Notes under the pieces: generated by a model | The model's database searches: none | The model's input: only the letters and a program-made list of their open reading frames with translations | What the model was told of the DNA's origin: nothing | Position numbers and translations under genes: made by a program | Part shown: in pieces, positions 26,335-37,550 of the stretch | How positions within the stretch are numbered: position 1 is the first letter of the stretch | How the letters are laid out: the number at the start of each line of letters is the position of its first letter | Assembly: GCA_949825025.1 (NCBI GenBank) | Contig: OX463783.1 | Span: forward strand, 14,047,628 to 14,111,627 | Direction: 5' to 3' | From: Siphlonurus alternatus | Lineage: Eukaryota; Arthropoda; Insecta; Ephemeroptera; Siphlonuridae | DNA length: 64,000 nt

Positions 26335-26580
26335 GACTGAATTGAATTTAACCTCCTGGCTCTTCGTAGACCCTACTTTTGTGGGTCCCTTCCAAACCAG
26401 GGTGGCCATGGCCTAAGCAATCCATCCCAGCATTCACCTTGTTTTGACTAAGGAAACCATGGAAACCTCAGTGAGGATGGTCGGCAATTGATGGAGGATG
26501 CCATCAATCACCTCCCGGATGCACGAGTGGGTGTTCTTTAGCAACCGCCACTTGTGAAAAGTTTGGAGGTGCATGGGAAA
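26335..26580 (-). mobile_element. SINE with shared core, long copy
   Basis: Read on the minus strand: GGTGCA-like head remnant, CACAAGTGGCGGTTGC, ATCAATTGCCGACCATCC, the core CACTGAGGTTTCCATGGTTT, AATGCTGGGATGGATTGCT, GGCCATGGCCACC and GGAAGGGACCCAC. It aligns along its length with 50229-50505, except that the B box is not intact. Confidence 0.75.
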
Positions 26581-27190
26581 ATTTTATGCAGATTGTTCAT
26601 TTTCCTATTTTTTTTTTTACCTGTTACTCTTATTTCTCTTTTTTTAAATGCAAACCGATAAAAAGTTATAAAAATAGACATGTTGTCATATTTAGTCATA
26701 ATATCTATTTGTTTTTATCAACAAAACAATAACAATTTTTTTTTAAAGATAAATCTTTTTACTATGTATACCGTTAGTAAAAATATTTCCATGTAGTATG
26801 TCATATTTTGACATGAACACTCTGGCTCATTTTACACTTGATTTGGCAGCTTGTTTTGACACTAGAAAGGTATACCCATAAAAAAAAAATGTTATCAAGA
26901 CCCAAGGAGGAGAGATTTTGAGCTACATGGTTTTGTGATGTCACTCAACATGTTACTTGACAAATATCTCAAGTTTGAGTCATGTTATAATTTATGATAT
27001 TGTGTCAAATTTAAATCAAAACTAATTTAGTCTCATTTGTCACTGATAAGATTTTAAAATACTATGATACTTTTATATTTATGTAACTATATAGTATTGT
27101 AATTTATTATTTATTATAATATAATGTTATAGTAATTTATTGTGTACATCCAAGTACTAAAGTATCTATAACAAGAGTAAATATTTGTTG
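26581..27190. other. AT-rich stretch, nothing recognised
   Basis: No feature supported. Confidence 0.5.
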
Positions 27191-27670
27191 AATGGACTGC
27201 CTGTATGATTTTTTTTATTGTGTATTTGGAAGAAGACCTCGAGTTGTGTATTATTGTCAATTTTGTTTGATTTTTTTTTTAACTCTTTAAAGTTTAAAAT
27301 CCAGGGTAAAATGCTGTGACGTCATAGTCATGCAAATATTTAACAAGATCAAATAAAGAGAGACGTGTATGACTAAGATGTCACAGTGTCTTTCAAATGG
27401 ATTTTAAAGGGTTAAACTTGCCCTGAAAATGGATGGCGCTGAAGCATTGTGCCTATACCAGGCCGCCGGTGGCAGAAGGCGGGTCAGGCGGGTGGCTTCG
27501 GCTGCTCGCTGCGAAGCCCCGGTGAGTAGGAGGGTCGCGACGGTGAGCGCTGAAGGGTCTGGGCTTGAGCCTGCCTGGAGCTGGTGCAGATTTTGGTGGT
27601 AGTAGCAAATACCCTACCAAATATAAAACAAATTGATAATACAAAACTTGAGATCTTCCATCTTGAGAGC
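27191..27670. mobile_element. B-type foldback interrupted by rRNA
   Basis: The left arm (TGGACTGCCTGTATGATTTT, TGTATTTGGAAGAAGACC, TCGAGTTGTGTATTATTGTC) and right arm (GATAATACAAAACTTGAGAT, CTTCCATCTTGAGA) are inverted counterparts. The core is TGACGTCATAGTCATGCA at 27317, with a mirrored GACTAAGATGTCACAG near 27371-27386. Between the core and the outer right arm sits the 28S fragment (next entry), so the original element was about 190 bp shorter. Confidence 0.7.
27420..27611 (+). pseudogene. 28S rRNA gene fragment
   Basis: About 192 bases of GC-rich sequence that matches the sense strand of animal large-subunit rRNA. It starts GCCCTGAAAATGGATGGCGC, continues CATACC-GGCCG-type sequence, a variable GC-rich loop, GAGTAGGAGGGTCGC and GGTGAGCGCTGAAGGGTC, and ends GGTGCAG followed by TTGGTGGTAGTAGCAAATA, one of the most conserved 28S stretches. 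Flanks are not rRNA, so this is an isolated insert. The minus-strand proline-rich frames across it are shadows. Confidence 0.88.
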
Positions 27671-28739
27671 TTGAAGTCCTTTTCGCTCCCTTTCAAAAGC
27701 ATTGCACTTTACGACTGAATTTTTTCAAGCCCTATTTAATAGTTTTATTAGTAATTAGAGTAAATTAAACTAGTTCAAACAGCAAAAACATTTTTTTCTA
27801 CATTAGTTACATATTTTTTAAATTCAATTTTTATTGGCGGGCTTTCAAAAAACATCCCTTGACCTGCTGTGAACATACTCCCTTTTCTAGGGATTCCAAT
27901 TGTAATCATCATATAGTAAATTAAAATATTGTAAGACTATGTGACGTTTTTACATACTTATATAAACTCCAGAGTATATGATATATAAAAAAAAGGTGTG
28001 AAGTGATATAAGTCTATGTCAGAGATATAACACAACATGCTGCTTGGGAGATAACCTTGCTTCATAGCGGAGACGTGTCAACTGGTGCCATATAAGATGG
28101 TGCCATAGCTTTAACTAGCTGACATGACGTCATCACTTAGCAAAAGTCACGTGGTATATTTTATATGATTTAGTAAACCAGATTGTAGTAATATGACGTT
28201 GATTAATTTTCTTTAATTACAAATTTCTTTCTATTTTATATATATTTCTTGTATTTTTGCAAACATAACTTTAACTTTGAGTTTGATGGATATCATTGTA
28301 TGCAATAATTAGTTAGAGTGATTCATGAAAGTTTCTCTAACGGACTCCAACCTAACCGTGGTTAGCTTTGATTCAATGACACCATTTTTTTTTTTTTTTT
28401 TAGATTTTTTTTAATGCATTTTTTGAGGTTTTCAAGCGAAGCTTTCAATTCCAAATTTAGTATATTTTATAAGTTATACAGAGTGTAATGAATTCAAAAG
28501 TGATTTAACAGAAAACTTACCCTAATATTGTTATAGGTCTCAATACGATGTTTTTACTACATTCCAAATCCAAAATAAAATAATATCAAATTCAAATATG
28601 ATATGCGGATAGGTTTGGACATATAATAATGGTTTGGAGTATAAAACTGTGTTACTATGAAAAATTCAAGGGGTGTTTTCCAAAACATAGGCTATTTTAC
28701 ATTAAGTTTGAAAATGTACACTTAAAATAATTAAATATT
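27671..28739. other. Mostly AT-rich; possible F relic
   Basis: 28317-28380 (GTGATTCATGAAAG, TTTCTCTAAC, CCTAACCGTGGTTAGC, TTGATTC) resembles a collapsed family F hairpin. 28060-28150 is more balanced and holds two tandem TGGTGCCATA units and a CRE octamer (28125-28132). No gene. Confidence 0.4.
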
Positions 28740-28888
28740 AGTGCGATTCACGAAGAAGTTGGCCAAGTTTCTAACCACGTTTAGCTTAACCACGTTTAAC
28801 TATACGTGTTTTACGTGTTAAACCACCTAGTTAAACGTGATGGTTAACGAAGTTAGAAACCTGGCTAACTGCTTCGTGAATCGCGCCC
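28740..28888. mobile_element. Hairpin MITE F, copy 2
   Basis: GTGCGATTCACGAAGAAGTT, then TTTCTAACCACGTTTAGC, pairs with GTTAGAAACCTGGCTAACTG, then CTTCGTGAATCGCGCCC. The arms agree with copy 1 (14150-14278). The middle contains extra TAAACCAC/CACGTTTA units. Confidence 0.8.
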
Positions 28889-29146
28889 AATTATATAACC
28901 TTTTTTATTTAATTTTATATAAAACTTGAAAGCCTGACTGATTAAAATTTTAAAAATAAAGGTAATCTGACGATGTAAAAATTATTTAATGTGTTTCTTT
29001 TTCATCATTTTAGCAAAAAAATAGTAAAATTTCATAATAAAAAAACATAAATCAAAATATTTAAATAATTTTAACATTATTGTTATATTATATAAAAAAT
29101 TTATATTTTTTTATGTTAAAAAAGTGTTGTAATAGGATGAGTGGTT
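28889..29146. other. AT-rich stretch, nothing recognised
   Basis: No feature supported. Confidence 0.5.
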
Positions 29147-29223
29147 TTAGTCCATTATAGTCCAGCAAGCGAGCGTGTTCTTTAGTAAGGTTAAGATCTC
29201 GTTGGACGGAGGGACCAAAATGA
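29147..29223. repeat. Imperfect hairpin
   Basis: TTTTAGTCCATTATAGTCCA followed by GCAAGCGAG pairs with CTCGTTGGACGGAGGGACCA and AAA, with one gap. This could be a very short MITE. No second copy was found. Confidence 0.45.
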
Positions 29224-29228
29224 AGCAC

Positions 29229-29241
29229 AGGTCAGAGGTCA
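29229..29241 (+). promoter_or_regulatory. Perfect DR1 nuclear-receptor site (candidate)
   Basis: AGGTCAGAGGTCA: two identical AGGTCA half-sites with one spacer base. This is the consensus for HNF4 and RXR/USP-type dimers. The exact 12 fixed bases are very unlikely in AT-rich sequence, but a site alone does not show function and no gene is attached. Confidence 0.4.
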
Positions 29242-29784
29242 TTTACATCCTCCACCTTTAAACTTGATTCCTTGTATTTCGTTATTTGTTTCTTCTTTTT
29301 TTTATCTATCTATCTATAGGACAATTTCTCATATATTATATATAAAAGTTTTTTTTTTCTAGTTTAAAAATATATTGGAATGAATATATAAGATTGATTT
29401 ATGTTATATAAAAAAATGTATGTTAAATATTCTATATGGTTTATAAAAAAAAAATGCTAGTACGTATATTCAGTAAGTCTTTAAAGGTAAGTCATAAATC
29501 AAAAGTACTTCGATTATCGAATACTTATTCATAAATTTCGTAATATTGAGGTTTTGAAAACTATTAAAAAGTTATATATTTTTTAATAGCGTATATAGTA
29601 ATTAAAAAAAACTGTCCCTATTTTCACCTATAACCATCAATTGAATTTAAAAAAAGTAATTACTTTGAATTTTATATAGAATTTATAAATAATCATTACG
29701 CAATCCTGTACTCATGAAATAGATTTCATATACAAATTAATTAAGTTCCTTTATTTAACAAAATCTAAATTCTATGTAAATAAT
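29242..29784. other. AT-rich stretch, nothing recognised
   Basis: A short (TCTA)n run lies at about 29305-29320. Nothing else. Confidence 0.5.
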
Positions 29785-29925
29785 GTACACTCCTCGTCTC
29801 TGAAACGTTCTCTTTTGCAACTTTGTTAATCGTCATTGTGATAATTATTATATACTCACATAGCATGGTGATTAATATTAATAAGGCTGCAAATGGAATT
29901 TTTCAGAGGCGATATATAACTGTAC
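29785..29925. mobile_element. Hairpin MITE D1
   Basis: Begins GTACACTCCTCGTCTCTGAA, passes TTTGCAACTTTGTTAATCGT, and returns as GGTGATTAATATTAATAAGG, CTGCAAATGG and TTTTTCAGAGGCGATA to GTAC. Length 141 bp, against 140 bp for D2 (42327-42466). GTAC is at both ends in D1, D2 and D3. It may be a 4-bp target, but since GTAC is its own complement this cannot be told apart from the terminal repeat. Confidence 0.8.
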
Positions 29926-30424
29926 TATACTTTTAAACAAAAGTGACGGAACAATACTTTTTATTGCTTTTTGTAGAAGAATAAAATTGTTTAGATACGC
30001 ATTTCTTGAAAACCACAGTACTATTATATATATATATATTTAGTTTTACCTCAGTTTGATTTTTTATTTGATACTGACAAGTCCAGTTTTTGGATATAAT
30101 TTTAAGATCCGATAAAGTTGAATTGGAAATCCATAATTGGGGATATTTTTAAAGAAATTCAGAATATAAATTTTAGCCTACAAATTTGTATAGTACCAGA
30201 TTTATTAGTGGAATTTATGTAACACATTTTAGTACTTAAATTTCTTAGTTATAATCAATATTAAGTTAATAAGTATTTCTTTTTATACATCCTAAAAGAA
30301 GTACATATCTTTATGAACATAATATATTCTATCTTCAAACAAATCTTATAACATTTTAGCTGCGAGTTGCACACATAGAATTTTTTTTTTAAGTTGATAT
30401 TAGATAGCATATAATTGAAAATAA
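29926..30424. other. AT-rich stretch, nothing recognised
   Basis: No feature supported. Confidence 0.5.
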
Positions 30425-30601
30425 ATGTTGCTGTGTGGTATACAGAAAGGTGAGAACTTAAAGCAGCTTGTTGCGAGTGTCATTGAGACCCTCAGGTGTC
30501 AGGTGACTGATTGCCAGGTGACAACAGCCTCAATCGAGTCAATCACTCAGGTGAGAAGCTACATGAACTACACTGACAATACCAATTTGTTCGCAACCTG
30601 A
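30425..30601 (+). CDS. Small open frame with four CAGGTG boxes (58 codons)
   Basis: An ATG-led frame of 58 codons in a GC-balanced island. It begins MLLCGIQKGENLKQLVASVI and has no domain that I recognise. CAGGTG occurs at 30493, 30500, 30515 and 30548; the last is within CTCAGGTGAGAAG, a good splice-donor consensus, so the frame could be an exon ending at 30550. Alternatively the four boxes are E-boxes of the Snail/ZEB/E-protein type and the island is an enhancer. The two readings exclude neither each other nor chance. Confidence 0.22.
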   Translation: MLLCGIQKGENLKQLVASVIETLRCQVTDCQVTTASIESITQVRSYMNYTDNTNLFAT

Positions 30602-31022
30602 GCAAGATAAAAATTTACCTAAAGAAAACACTTTACAAATGTTGAGTTTTTGTTTTAACAAAAAAAATATTGTATGTATTTAATCTATGTTATTTTTATA
30701 TTATAATATAGTATTTTATTTTGTTCTAGAATTTTTTTTAAACATTTTAAAGAAAATTAATGTGTTGTGGGAGTTTAACATGGTTATAATATGCTAAAAT
30801 ATTTTTAACAACTTTTAACGGGATGTACTGCACTGTAATTTAACTTTTTAGATATTAGAGTAAGAAGAAATTTAAAAAAATTATTAGATTCAAGTTCAAA
30901 TTTTATAAATTCAAGAAATCATGAATATTTAGTAAAAAGTACAGTACTGTTCAATAAAGGATTTTGAATTTTTAAGGAGGAGGGCTAAAATTTCAGAAGG
31001 TCATGAAACCCTAAGACCAATA
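30602..31022. other. AT-rich stretch, nothing recognised
   Basis: No feature supported. Confidence 0.5.
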
Positions 31023-31026
31023 TTAA

Positions 31027-31398
31027 GGTAAAGATAACGTTAATCAGCTGTTTTTTTTAGCTCCATTTGATTAACATAGCCTTAGCAAATTCACAAAAAT
31101 TCTGATTTTTTTTAGAGGCAGTTACAAGCCTACAAGCCATAGAAAAAGTTTCAAAACAATTTAACGAAGCAATTTTTTTAATTAAGTTTTTAGTTTGTCT
31201 CTCCATGCTGGGAAAACCCTTTGCTGAAAATTAAATAAATTAATTTAAAAAAATCGTCTCTTTAAATTGATTTGAAATTTTTTCTATGATTTTTAGGCAC
31301 TAATATCTGCCTCTCAAAAAAATATAAGAATTTTTGTGAATTTGCTAAGGTTTAAGTGTTACTCAAATGGAGCTAAAAAAACAGCTGTTATCTCTACC
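31027..31398. mobile_element. TTAA-flanked hairpin C3 (372 bp)
   Basis: TTAA is on both sides (31023-31026, 31399-31402). The ends are GGTAAAGATAAC and GTTATCTCTACC, as in C1. The arms of about 165 bp pass TTTTTTAGCTCCATTTGA and CTTAGCAAATTCACAAAAAT, with more mismatches than in C1, around a loop that includes CTCCATGCTGGGAAAACCCT. The interior differs from C1, so C1 and C3 are subfamilies sharing ends. The plus-strand frame starting at 31336 is a shadow of the right arm. Confidence 0.82.
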
Positions 31399-31402
31399 TT
31401 AA

Positions 31403-32514
31403 ATAAAATTGTGTGGGACTTTCCTATACACAAAATTTTAATTCCCTCCTCCCCCCCCCTCTTCCTCTTCCTTAATTCTGAGTCCCATAAAAAAATATAT
31501 TACACATTCAGTAAGAATGTCATACCAATTTCTACTGTAATTTGTCTGCGTTATTGTTAACATTAAAAAAAATCCACAGTACATCACGTAACGTAAAAGT
31601 ATTACATTTCAAATATTGTAATACAATATTAAAATATAATTGTTCATGACATTATATAACATTTTTAACATTAGATCACGTATATATGAGAATAGAGTAT
31701 ATGTTGTATTATTATATTTTTTTGTTCTATAAAAGATTTTCTAACCAGATAAAGACATAAACATGGGATGCAAGTATATATAAAATACGTGTATGAATGT
31801 TGTGATCTTATATTGCAGTTAAGAAGAAGATTTTCTGATCCAGTTAAAGAGACTTTGAAGGTAATTCCAATGGACCGTAACAAGAATGTAAACAGTAGCT
31901 ACTGAAATGTATCATGCTTGATCAAGCGTTAAGTCAACAACAATCAACATCAAAATGTTATATAAAAATAAGTATTATAAGAAGTTAAATGTAATTCATT
32001 TTTGAAATATTTTCTAAGAAATACTTTTCAATACTAGTGTTAACAACATGTCCATATAAAGTAAAACCTTTATTTGTAATAAATCTAATTGTTGTCAAGT
32101 AATATGTCATTCTATATAATAGATTAACAATAGAATAAAAAAATTAGTATTGGAATCAAAATGTATTTATGTCAAAATGTTATTTATTTTTACAGAAATA
32201 TATGACAAATTGTTAAATCTGTGCCTTTAAAAAATATAATATAGGTCATTACAAAAAATAAGTAAGTGTTATATATAGGCTAGTTTGATAAATTTTTAAT
32301 ATTATTTATATTGTGTTCTTGCCTTTCTAATTTTTTTTCTTACAATTTGTCATTTTTACTATTAAAAAAATATTTTGAAACGTTATAAATATTGAAATAT
32401 CATTTATAATGGCGTACATGCAATGTATTATTGAAATGATAGATATCCACTAGGTGCAGTATAAGAACTAATTTTATCAGTTTTTTACGTGAATATGAAC
32501 CTTAGAGCTAAAAT
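31403..32514. other. AT-rich stretch, nothing recognised
   Basis: A pyrimidine run with nine C lies near 31451. Otherwise poly-A/T with unsupported short frames. Confidence 0.5.
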
Positions 32515-32827
32515 TTATAACCCTCACGAAGTTCTTTATTGCATATTTGGATATAGAGGACCTTTTAAATTTTTTCAGATTTTTTTAACCCTCTAACACC
32601 CTCAAAATCGAGGGGAAAGACTCTGTATATAACGTCATAATCATGCAACGTCTTTTTTCTATACTTGCGTGTTAAATATTAGCATGTCTTTGACGTTACA
32701 GCGTTTTGTGGGATGATTTTAAGGGTTTAAAAAGGTTCAACAAAAATCTGAAAAATTATTGACAATATATAACACAATGTTCTCTATCCAAATATGCAAT
32801 AAAATAACTTCATGAATGTTGTCCATT
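32515..32827. mobile_element. B-type foldback (313 bp)
   Basis: Left arm CACGAAGTTCTTTATTGCAT, ATTTGGATATAGAGGACC, TTTTTCAGATTTTTTTAACC, then CTCAAAATCGAGGGG and AACGTCATAATCATGCA. The right arm mirrors it down to TCTCTATCCAAATATGCAAT and AACTTCATGAATG. The CRE octamer is degraded by one base here. The TTTTTCAGATTTTT segment is shared with the A family. Confidence 0.8.
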
Positions 32828-32994
32828 ATATTCAATTTCTTAATAAATTGATTTGGACTTATCAAGTTTAATTTTCATATTTTACACAGTCCAATATAGG
32901 ATAACAAAGTACTGCTCCATCTCACATTTTATGGTTAATTCTGTTAGTACTGGTGCAATAATCGTGTCAGGACTGTCAGGTATTGTACATCAAA
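32828..32994. other. AT-rich spacer
   Basis: No feature supported. A short plus-strand frame has no coding character. Confidence 0.4.
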
Positions 32995-33230
32995 TACGTG
33001 TGATTTGTGATCACCACAGGGGGGCGGGGCGCGACTGAGAAAACACATGTTCCTCAACAGCAACACTATCACAACGGCGGCGGCGGCGGCAATTCAATCT
33101 GAGGCAGTAACCTGATAGTCAAATACAGTTCCATGGCAAATAAATCCTGCTGGAGAGACTACCGGCAGAGTGCATGCAACAAACTGCAAGACGATGGTAG
33201 TCAAATGTCATTTTCAAAAGGTCATCCTTC
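32995..33230. promoter_or_regulatory. GC island with SP1-type box and CGG run
   Basis: About 235 bases of much higher G+C. It has GGGGCGGGGCGCG (SP1/KLF-type GC box, about 33021-33033) and five to six CGG units (about 33075-33091). On the minus strand a frame of more than 50 codons without ATG runs through it, beginning with an Ala/Val/Leu-rich stretch caused by the CGG run. It may be a promoter, an exon or a conserved noncoding element. None can be chosen from sequence alone. Confidence 0.3.
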
Positions 33231-33548
33231 TGGGTCATTATAAAGATATATCTTTTTATACTCTTGTGCTCCTTTTTACAGCGTTGAAATCACCTGAAAT
33301 ATTTTATAATTATAAAACGTCTGTTTTCAATAATAATTATTAATATATATTTATATATTTATCAATGCATCATTAGCTAAAGGTCATTACACAAGTTACA
33401 ATATTAAGAATAAAAATTACACTTCAGGGCAGCGTAAATGTTACCCTTGCTTGGTGATTTTTCAACTAAAAAATATATTATTTTTCAACTTTAGGCGATT
33501 TAATTAGGCATATAGTTTAGAATAAAGTTCATCTCAGGCTACGAGGTT
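33231..33548. other. AT-rich stretch, nothing recognised
   Basis: No feature supported. Confidence 0.5.
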
Positions 33549-33760
33549 TTAAGGGTTGTCTCACACAGGATCGCATGATTTTGCAGCGTATAATAAGAAA
33601 ATAAGAACCTATGCGTTCAGGTGTGTGCCCACGCACACAGCTTCGTATCGTATGCTTCTGTTTAATAAGAAATTTATAACTGGGTTTTAAATGAGAAACG
33701 AACAATTGCACGCTTACGATCACAGAAATAAAAGTACATGTGCTACCCGCGTAATGCATG
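33549..33760. repeat. Dispersed repeat I, copy 1
   Basis: Shares AAGAACCTATGCG, CACACAGCTTCGTAT, TAATAAGAAATTTA, ACGCTTAC and ATAAAAGT-type blocks with 57083-57290 in the same order. TTAA precedes GGGTTGTCTCACACAGGATC, and a loose inverted match (GTGCTACCC) stands near the right end, so it may be another TTAA-type element, but the right TTAA is not found. The two overlapping frames of about 60-75 codons here are shadows. Confidence 0.6.
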
Positions 33761-36177
33761 CAAAAATAGGCTTATGCATGTGTACAGTTTATTTAATTGA
33801 AAATTTTACATCAACGTATGATTCAATTCAATTAATTAAGCAGCAAGCAGATGGACCGGGAAAGGACTCTCGAAAAAATTAATATAATGACGATGAAAAG
33901 AAGAACGAAAAGTTATAATTATCTTTTTTAAAATTTTGACTGCAATACAGTCATATTGATGTAAAAATAAATTGTACGTATCTAAAGTTTTATTAAAACA
34001 ATATTTTGATGTATTCAGTTCTACCATTACTATTAAAATATGTATGATAGGATCGAGTTCTCTAAGAGCCAAAAAATTAAAATCAAATGTCACTTAATTG
34101 CGACCAGTACTCTAAAACAGCAGAGTTAAATTGAAGCAAAAAATATTTCTTTTGTATAAAATGCATACATGATGTAACTACTTTATATGTATCCAAAATC
34201 TGGACTTGTCTGTATTGAATCTAAATAATCAATCAAATCAATTTTTTATACCTATTTGAATTATACATTCTTTTTATTTTTTATACAAAAATGAACTAAA
34301 AAATATCTTAAATTTAGAATATATAATATGATGACACTTTATTCTAAATTACTTAACACAAATTCATGATTCTACAAGCTAAGAAAAACAGAAAAATTTG
34401 CTAAATTTACATAATAAACTTTTTTTTTTTTTTTAGTTTTGTAAAAAGGTTTTTAATGTTTTGTAGAATATAATAAATTGTAGTATTTTATTATAAACAA
34501 TTAACCTGAGATGTTACGGTCTTGTCAGAGTTATATCAATGCCAAGATGAGATAGAAATAAAAAAAAAGTTTTGAGGACCACACGTTTTCCAAGTACACT
34601 TAAGTTAAGATATACGAGTCATTTATGTGACATCATCAACTTAAGTTCAACTTTCAAGCCATTAATTTGACACGTTTAAAACTAAAACTAACTTTTTTTT
34701 TTAATGTTGTCATTTAAAAAAATAGGTGTATATTATTAATTTATTTTGATAGATATTAATTATTACTATTATTATTATTATATTCTTGCAAAATACTAAC
34801 ATAATTTTTGAGTGTTTTTATTATGTATTTAAAAAGTTATTTTAATTTTTATATTTTTTTGCAGGCATTCAAATCTTCTTTTTCTTTTCTTCGTTGGTTC
34901 AAATAAGAGTAGAACAAGTTGCATACTTTAAGGGGCATAAAGTTTTTTTTTCTGTAAATTAAAATACATTATTACAAAAATGATTTAAAAAAGTTAAAAG
35001 ATATTTATATACTGTATCAGATACTTGCATTTCAGCAAAACACCTCACCCTATTCTTCACAGGTATGAATGCAATTATAGTTCAATGTTTTGTACTCTAA
35101 AATATGAATATATCACCATCAAGTAAAAATAATTTAAGTCATTGTAACTTTAAATATGACATCACATAAGTGTTTTTCTAATGTCTTATTTCTCAATAAT
35201 AATTTAAATAAATAACTATTCTGAAATAAGTTAATTATAATAGAAAAAAAACATATTATTGCAACATTGATACAACATTATTATAACAAGTTGAATAAAA
35301 ATTTATACAATATTATATACAATGTATAATATTTATATATATAAAAGGTCAATGAAAAAGGTCACAAAAGTAATAATATTACTTATTATTATATCAAATT
35401 ATAAGCTATACGTAGAAAACGTGTGAGCTAGCTATATGTTTGATATTATACTATAAAGGTATATATAAAAGAAGCATAGGTGACCGAGTCTAATCATTAT
35501 TACCTTTGGTGTCATGAGAATTCACGCCTCCACACCTCCCCTCCCCTTTCTCTTCATAGTCCTGATCCTCTATTGTTTTATATGCCGACAAATAAAGAAT
35601 TAGATGATAGTAAAAATTACAGTAAATATGACATCATAAAGTTATTTATAATTTTCATTGCAATTTATACGCTGTATTAACATTTTATTGAATTGGAATG
35701 TAAAGATAAAAGGGTGGAGTTTTTAAGGTCTTATTGTGAAATAAATAAAGAGCAGATTTTTTTTTTGCTTTATTGGTGCTAAATACCTCTTCTCTCCTCC
35801 TTTAGGTAAATTGATTATTAGAAAATTTAACAGCTGAGTTTTGAACAACTTTTTTAAAACCACTTATAATATTTTTAATTTTTAACTCATATATTTTAAG
35901 TTTTAAATAATAACAGCACATTCACAGTGATATGGATCATTATTAAATACGTATATATTTGTATAAAAGTGCCATGTAGCAAATAACAGGAATTTAGTGT
36001 TATAGTTTAAACTTATTCAAAATATATTTGTGCCAAAATAAATTAAATTATTATTACTTTTAGCTTGATGTTATTAACTTAAATGTTTCAAATGTTTCGA
36101 AAAATTTAATTAGCACAAATTTAATTTTTTTATAAATTGTGAATATATTATTATAGCTAATAAATACGTGCATTATC
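33761..36177. other. AT-rich stretch, nothing recognised
   Basis: Two AAAGGTCA half-sites lie close together near 35345-35365. A CT-rich patch lies at 35527-35560. The frames of about 60-85 codons are AT-rich and unsupported. Confidence 0.45.
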
Positions 36178-36235
36178 AGGGATGGGAGGGGGGTAAAAGG
36201 TATGTTGTAGTTTTGTCCCCCTCCCCCTTCCCTGC
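36178..36235. repeat. G-rich/C-rich imperfect hairpin
   Basis: AGGGATGGGAGGGGGG pairs with CCCCCTCCCCCTTCCCT across about 24 bases. The G-runs could also form a quadruplex. No second copy was found. Confidence 0.6.
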
Positions 36236-36761
36236 ATGGTAATACCAGGATTAAAATTTTAATGTGGGTTACAAAAATTGTGTTCTAAAGAGAAGGAAAA
36301 GTACTGGTGGTAAAATTCTGAAATATTTTGCTAATTGCATAGTAATTACATGCACAATAATTAGACGCTAAATATGTCTAGTTACCAACATTATAATTTA
36401 AAGTAATAACGATTAAGATTTAAGAGTAATAACATTAATTTTGTATAACCTCTTTTAAATACATCAAGTCAAAATTTTTGACAAATGATGTTTAAACATG
36501 AAATATAATTTAAACATAAGATTACCCTGAGATTAATCATTGATAATTAGTAAAAAAATTAAGTTTATATATTGTTATTAAGAAAGTAAGAACAGTATCT
36601 GTGTCATTTCTTTATATATATATGAAATGTTAATTATAATTTAATTATGATTAGATTCAGTTTATTTTTAGTTTTATTTTAATCAATTGTTCCAGATTTA
36701 TCTTATTATGAAATTTAAACAGCTGTTCAATAATCAAATTAGCATAAAAGCAACCTTTTGC
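36236..36761. other. AT-rich stretch, nothing recognised
   Basis: No feature supported. Confidence 0.5.
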
Positions 36762-37000
36762 GCAATGGACAATCTGCATGATAGTTTTTATTGAAGATTT
36801 GGGTACGGTCTCCATGCAATCAATTTTCATATAGAATTTTTTGAACCATCTAACACCCTTAAATTGTGCTACATATAAAGCTATGACTGTGTAAATCTTT
36901 ACCCACGCAAATCATACAATTATATGTCTATTAAAAACATGTATCCCTCAATTTTGAGGGTGTTGGAGAGTTTAAATGTAATATATAAGTTCCCAAAACT
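36762..37000. mobile_element. B-type foldback, relic
   Basis: The outer left arm ATGGACAATCTGCATGATAG is that of A1. Inside, CTAACACCCTTAAATTG pairs with CAATTTTGAGGGTGTTGG. The CRE core has decayed to GCTATGACTG and the outer right arm is lost. Confidence 0.65.
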
Positions 37001-37380
37001 AAATTTTGGTTAAATTTACGTTATAAAATTTGTTATAATATTTCCAGGATTAATCCTGATGTTATATATCATATCACCCGTACTAAGAATTATGAAAAAA
37101 ATATTTTACAAGTATTTCTTTTTTATCTAGAAAAAGAAATTTTTTGTTAAATTATTATAATAAGATAACAACCAGTTACCATTTTAAATAAGCACACTAA
37201 AAAAAAAACACGTATCATAATTTAAACTTGTTAAAATATTAAAAAAAGAGAACAATTTTTACCTTTATAAAAAAAAGTGTCATCTTTTAATGAATTATTT
37301 CTCAGACATTTCTATTTATTTAAAACATAATATTTTCTCCTATATATGATCTCTCTTTAATAATAAAAAAAAAAGAGACC
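37001..37380. other. AT-rich stretch, nothing recognised
   Basis: No feature supported. Confidence 0.5.
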
Positions 37381-37550
37381 TCGGACTATAATACTGCTCT
37401 CTCTCACACACACTAAAGAAGAAGAACGTTACCGCCGCTTGGTCACCCACTTTTGAGTTTACCTTTAACCTCAGCCTCATCTTGCGACTCCATTATTCAT
37501 ACACACGTGTAAACCAGCAGACGGTGCTATCTGGAATTCTATTATAGTTT
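37381..37550. other. GC-richer block, unassigned
   Basis: A balanced block with a CT/CA run, ACCGCCGCTTGGTCACCCAC and ACACACGTGTAAACC (a CACGTG E-box lies in it). A frame of about 50 codons without ATG crosses it on the plus strand. It is a candidate exon or noncoding element, with no decisive signal. Confidence 0.25.

Noticed and set aside
27453..27702. Proline/arginine-rich frames on the minus strand
   Set aside because: Antisense of the 28S rRNA fragment.
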